The translations under genes were made by a program, and so were the position numbers. 64,000 nucleotides of DNA from Treponema sp. (GTDB lineage: Bacteria > Spirochaetota > Spirochaetia > Treponematales > Treponemataceae). Numbering within the stretch: the stretch's first letter is position 1; each line of letters starts with the position of its first letter. Below the pieces are notes generated by a model that made no database searches, was not told the origin of the DNA, and was given only the letters and a program-made list of their open reading frames with translations. The stretch covers positions 1 through 64,000 of the forward strand of contig JAAYNH010000081.1 in NCBI GenBank assembly GCA_012520945.1, in the 5' to 3' direction. Positions 62,866-64,000 of the stretch are shown here, piece after piece.

Positions 62866-63852
62866 TTATTCAAAAACTTTATTGCATAGATTTTGATTTC
62901 CGTTAATAAAGTCTTTCCATGGCATAGCTTTTTTTGTTTGCCACTGCAAATTTTCCAGCTTCAACACTCCGTTGCCCGTTTTTACCAAAATGCCAAATTT
63001 TTTATCATTTTTTATAATTTGTCCATTTTGGGCAGTTTCCAAAACTTCTTTTAAAGCATCTATATCTTCATCATACACTTTGGCGGAGTGAATGTGCAAG
63101 ATGTTTTCACCGCATTTTGTAAAAGCTCCCGGCCAAGGGAAAAAAGCACGAATTTGTGCATCAATTTCTTTTGCACTTTTTGACCAATTAATCTGTCCAT
63201 CTTCTTTTTTTAACATGGAACAATAACTTGCTTTCCCTTTTTGTGGTGTTGAAGTTTCTTTGCCGTCAGCAATTTTATTCAAAATATCATGAATCATACC
63301 GCAACATTCTGTGGCACAATAATTCAGCAAGGACTCCGATGTTTCTTTTCCATCGAGCGGAATAATTTTTTGAGCTAATATATCACCACAATCCATTTCT
63401 TGTGCCAAACGCTGAATTGTAATGCCTGTTTCTTTTTCCATAGCTAAAATTGCAGCGGGAATAGGAGCACATCCACGAAACTTTGGAAGTAAAGACGGAT
63501 GTATATTAATGCCGCCGAATGGAAAAAGAGCCATAAATTTAGGGCCGAAAATCTTTCCGTAAGCAAAACAAACGAGCAAATCACATTTTAACTGAGAAAT
63601 TTTTTCACGCACGGAGGCATCAAGTTTGTCAGGGGTGAAAATTTGGACGGTTTTGCTTACATCTGAAAGAGAGGAATTATATTCACGGGCAACTTGTTCA
63701 ACAGGCGTTGGCACAAGGGTAGATTTTCTTCCTTGTGGAGCAGGCGGATTTGTTAATACACCTACAATTTTAAAAGAAGCATCTTGTAATTTGAGCAAAT
63801 AGTTTAAGAGAACGGCGGCGATGTCCGGACTACCCGCAAATAATATACGCAC
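62866..63852 (-). CDS. fmt: Methionyl-tRNA formyltransferase
   Basis: 328 aa, formylates initiator Met-tRNA. Catalytic Asn and His lie in GGINIHPSLLPKFRG (about 113-127), with the SLLP loop, and the Asp in AQEMDCGDIL. The C-terminal OB-fold half begins near 205. GTG start behind AAGGAAGG. The 122 nt to the next gene contain no feature I can support. Confidence 0.95.
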   Translation of the reverse strand: MRILFAGSPDIAAVLLNYLLKLQDASFKIVGVLTNPPAPQGRKSTLVPTPVEQVAREYNSSLSDVSKTVQIFTPDKLDASVREKISQLKCDLLVCFAYGKIFGPKFMALFPFGGINIHPSLLPKFRGCAPIPAAILAMEKETGITIQRLAQEMDCGDILAQKIIPLDGKETSESLLNYCATECCGMIHDILNKIADGKETSTPQKGKASYCSMLKKEDGQINWSKSAKEIDAQIRAFFPWPGAFTKCGENILHIHSAKVYDEDIDALKEVLETAQNGQIIKNDKKFGILVKTGNGVLKLENLQWQTKKAMPWKDFINGNQNLCNKVFE

Positions 63853-63870
63853 TTTTGCCTTCCTTTAGGA

Positions 63871-64000
63871 TTATGCTTTTTTTGTAGCCTTTGCGGCTTT
63901 TTTTTCGGCAATTTTTGTAGCTTTGGCTATTTTTGCCTTTTCACGAGCAAGATGTTTTTCTTTTCGTTCTGCAAATTGTTTTTCGACTTTGAACTTAAAA
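63871..64000 (-). CDS. C-terminal fragment of the gene before fmt (Lys/Ala-rich tail)
   Basis: The last 42 codons of a minus-strand gene running off the window, 18 nt before fmt. They read FKFKVEKQFAERKEKHL followed by a Lys/Ala repeat tail ending ATKKA. In many bacteria def (peptide deformylase) precedes fmt, but this tail alone does not prove it. Confidence 0.7.
   Translation of the reverse strand, partial: FKFKVEKQFAERKEKHLAREKAKIAKATKIAEKKAAKATKKA

Noticed and set aside
63871-64000. Naming the truncated last gene def (peptide deformylase)
   Set aside because: Only a low-complexity Lys/Ala tail is visible; the assignment would rest on gene order alone.

Overview
The window is a low-GC spirochaete chromosome segment, most likely from a host-associated, saccharolytic Treponema. 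Three things point there: the long S10-spc-alpha ribosomal cluster with the usual spirochaete gene content, an RpoB with Asn at the residue equivalent to E. coli Ser531 (the spirochaete natural rifampicin-resistance residue), and the mixture of downstream genes. The species cannot be named from sequence alone. No rRNA, tRNA, CRISPR array, insertion sequence or prophage was found.

Layout. 1-8149: 3' part of rpoB, then rpoC, rpsL and rpsG, ending in a strong terminator. 8195-8784: a gene-free, hairpin-rich stretch with a good promoter, read as the structured leader of tuf or an unassigned RNA. 8785-23944: one co-directional run from tuf through the S10, spc and alpha genes (rpsJ to rplQ), closing with an unnamed 58-residue zinc-ribbon protein and a terminator. 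fusA is absent between rpsG and tuf. 23963-34460: an orphan 492-aa protein coupled to a PtsN-like EIIA, then pyrE/acyltransferase/GT8 on the minus strand, a c-di-GMP phosphodiesterase-like protein, pth, mazG, clpP, a GNAT protein, a free-standing DbpA-type RNA-binding domain and a metallo-hydrolase. 34559-42484: a Na/Pi cotransporter, an FMN dehydrogenase, a heparinase II-like lyase, YhbY, and a second acyltransferase/GT8 pair. 42488-52300: phosphofructokinase, an RluA-type pseudouridine synthase, and a minus-strand run purL - thioredoxin-fold lipoprotein - two CorC-like CBS proteins. 52458-64000: a membrane protein, a DRTGG protein, a damaged methyltransferase gene, a modular pectate lyase lipoprotein, an NfuA-type scaffold, SlyD, a Gx-transporter/TPR pair, and the operon fmt - PASTA - aroDE - rpiA.

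Functionally the first third makes the transcription and translation machinery. The rest is housekeeping (purine and pyrimidine synthesis, shikimate pathway, pentose phosphates, proteolysis, tRNA rescue), envelope lipid/glycan synthesis, and secreted polysaccharide lyases suited to life on host or plant polysaccharides.

The most interesting signals are: (1) many first-in-unit genes outside the ribosomal cluster have no Shine-Dalgarno and carry a -10 box ending exactly 6 nt before the ATG, often with a -35 box 17 nt further up, which is the signature of leaderless mRNAs; (2) the single-chain PurL has Gly where its glutaminase domain should have the nucleophilic Cys; (3) the tuf leader; (4) the small zinc-ribbon protein ending the ribosomal superoperon; (5) a methyltransferase gene with an in-frame amber codon in its N-terminal coding region.
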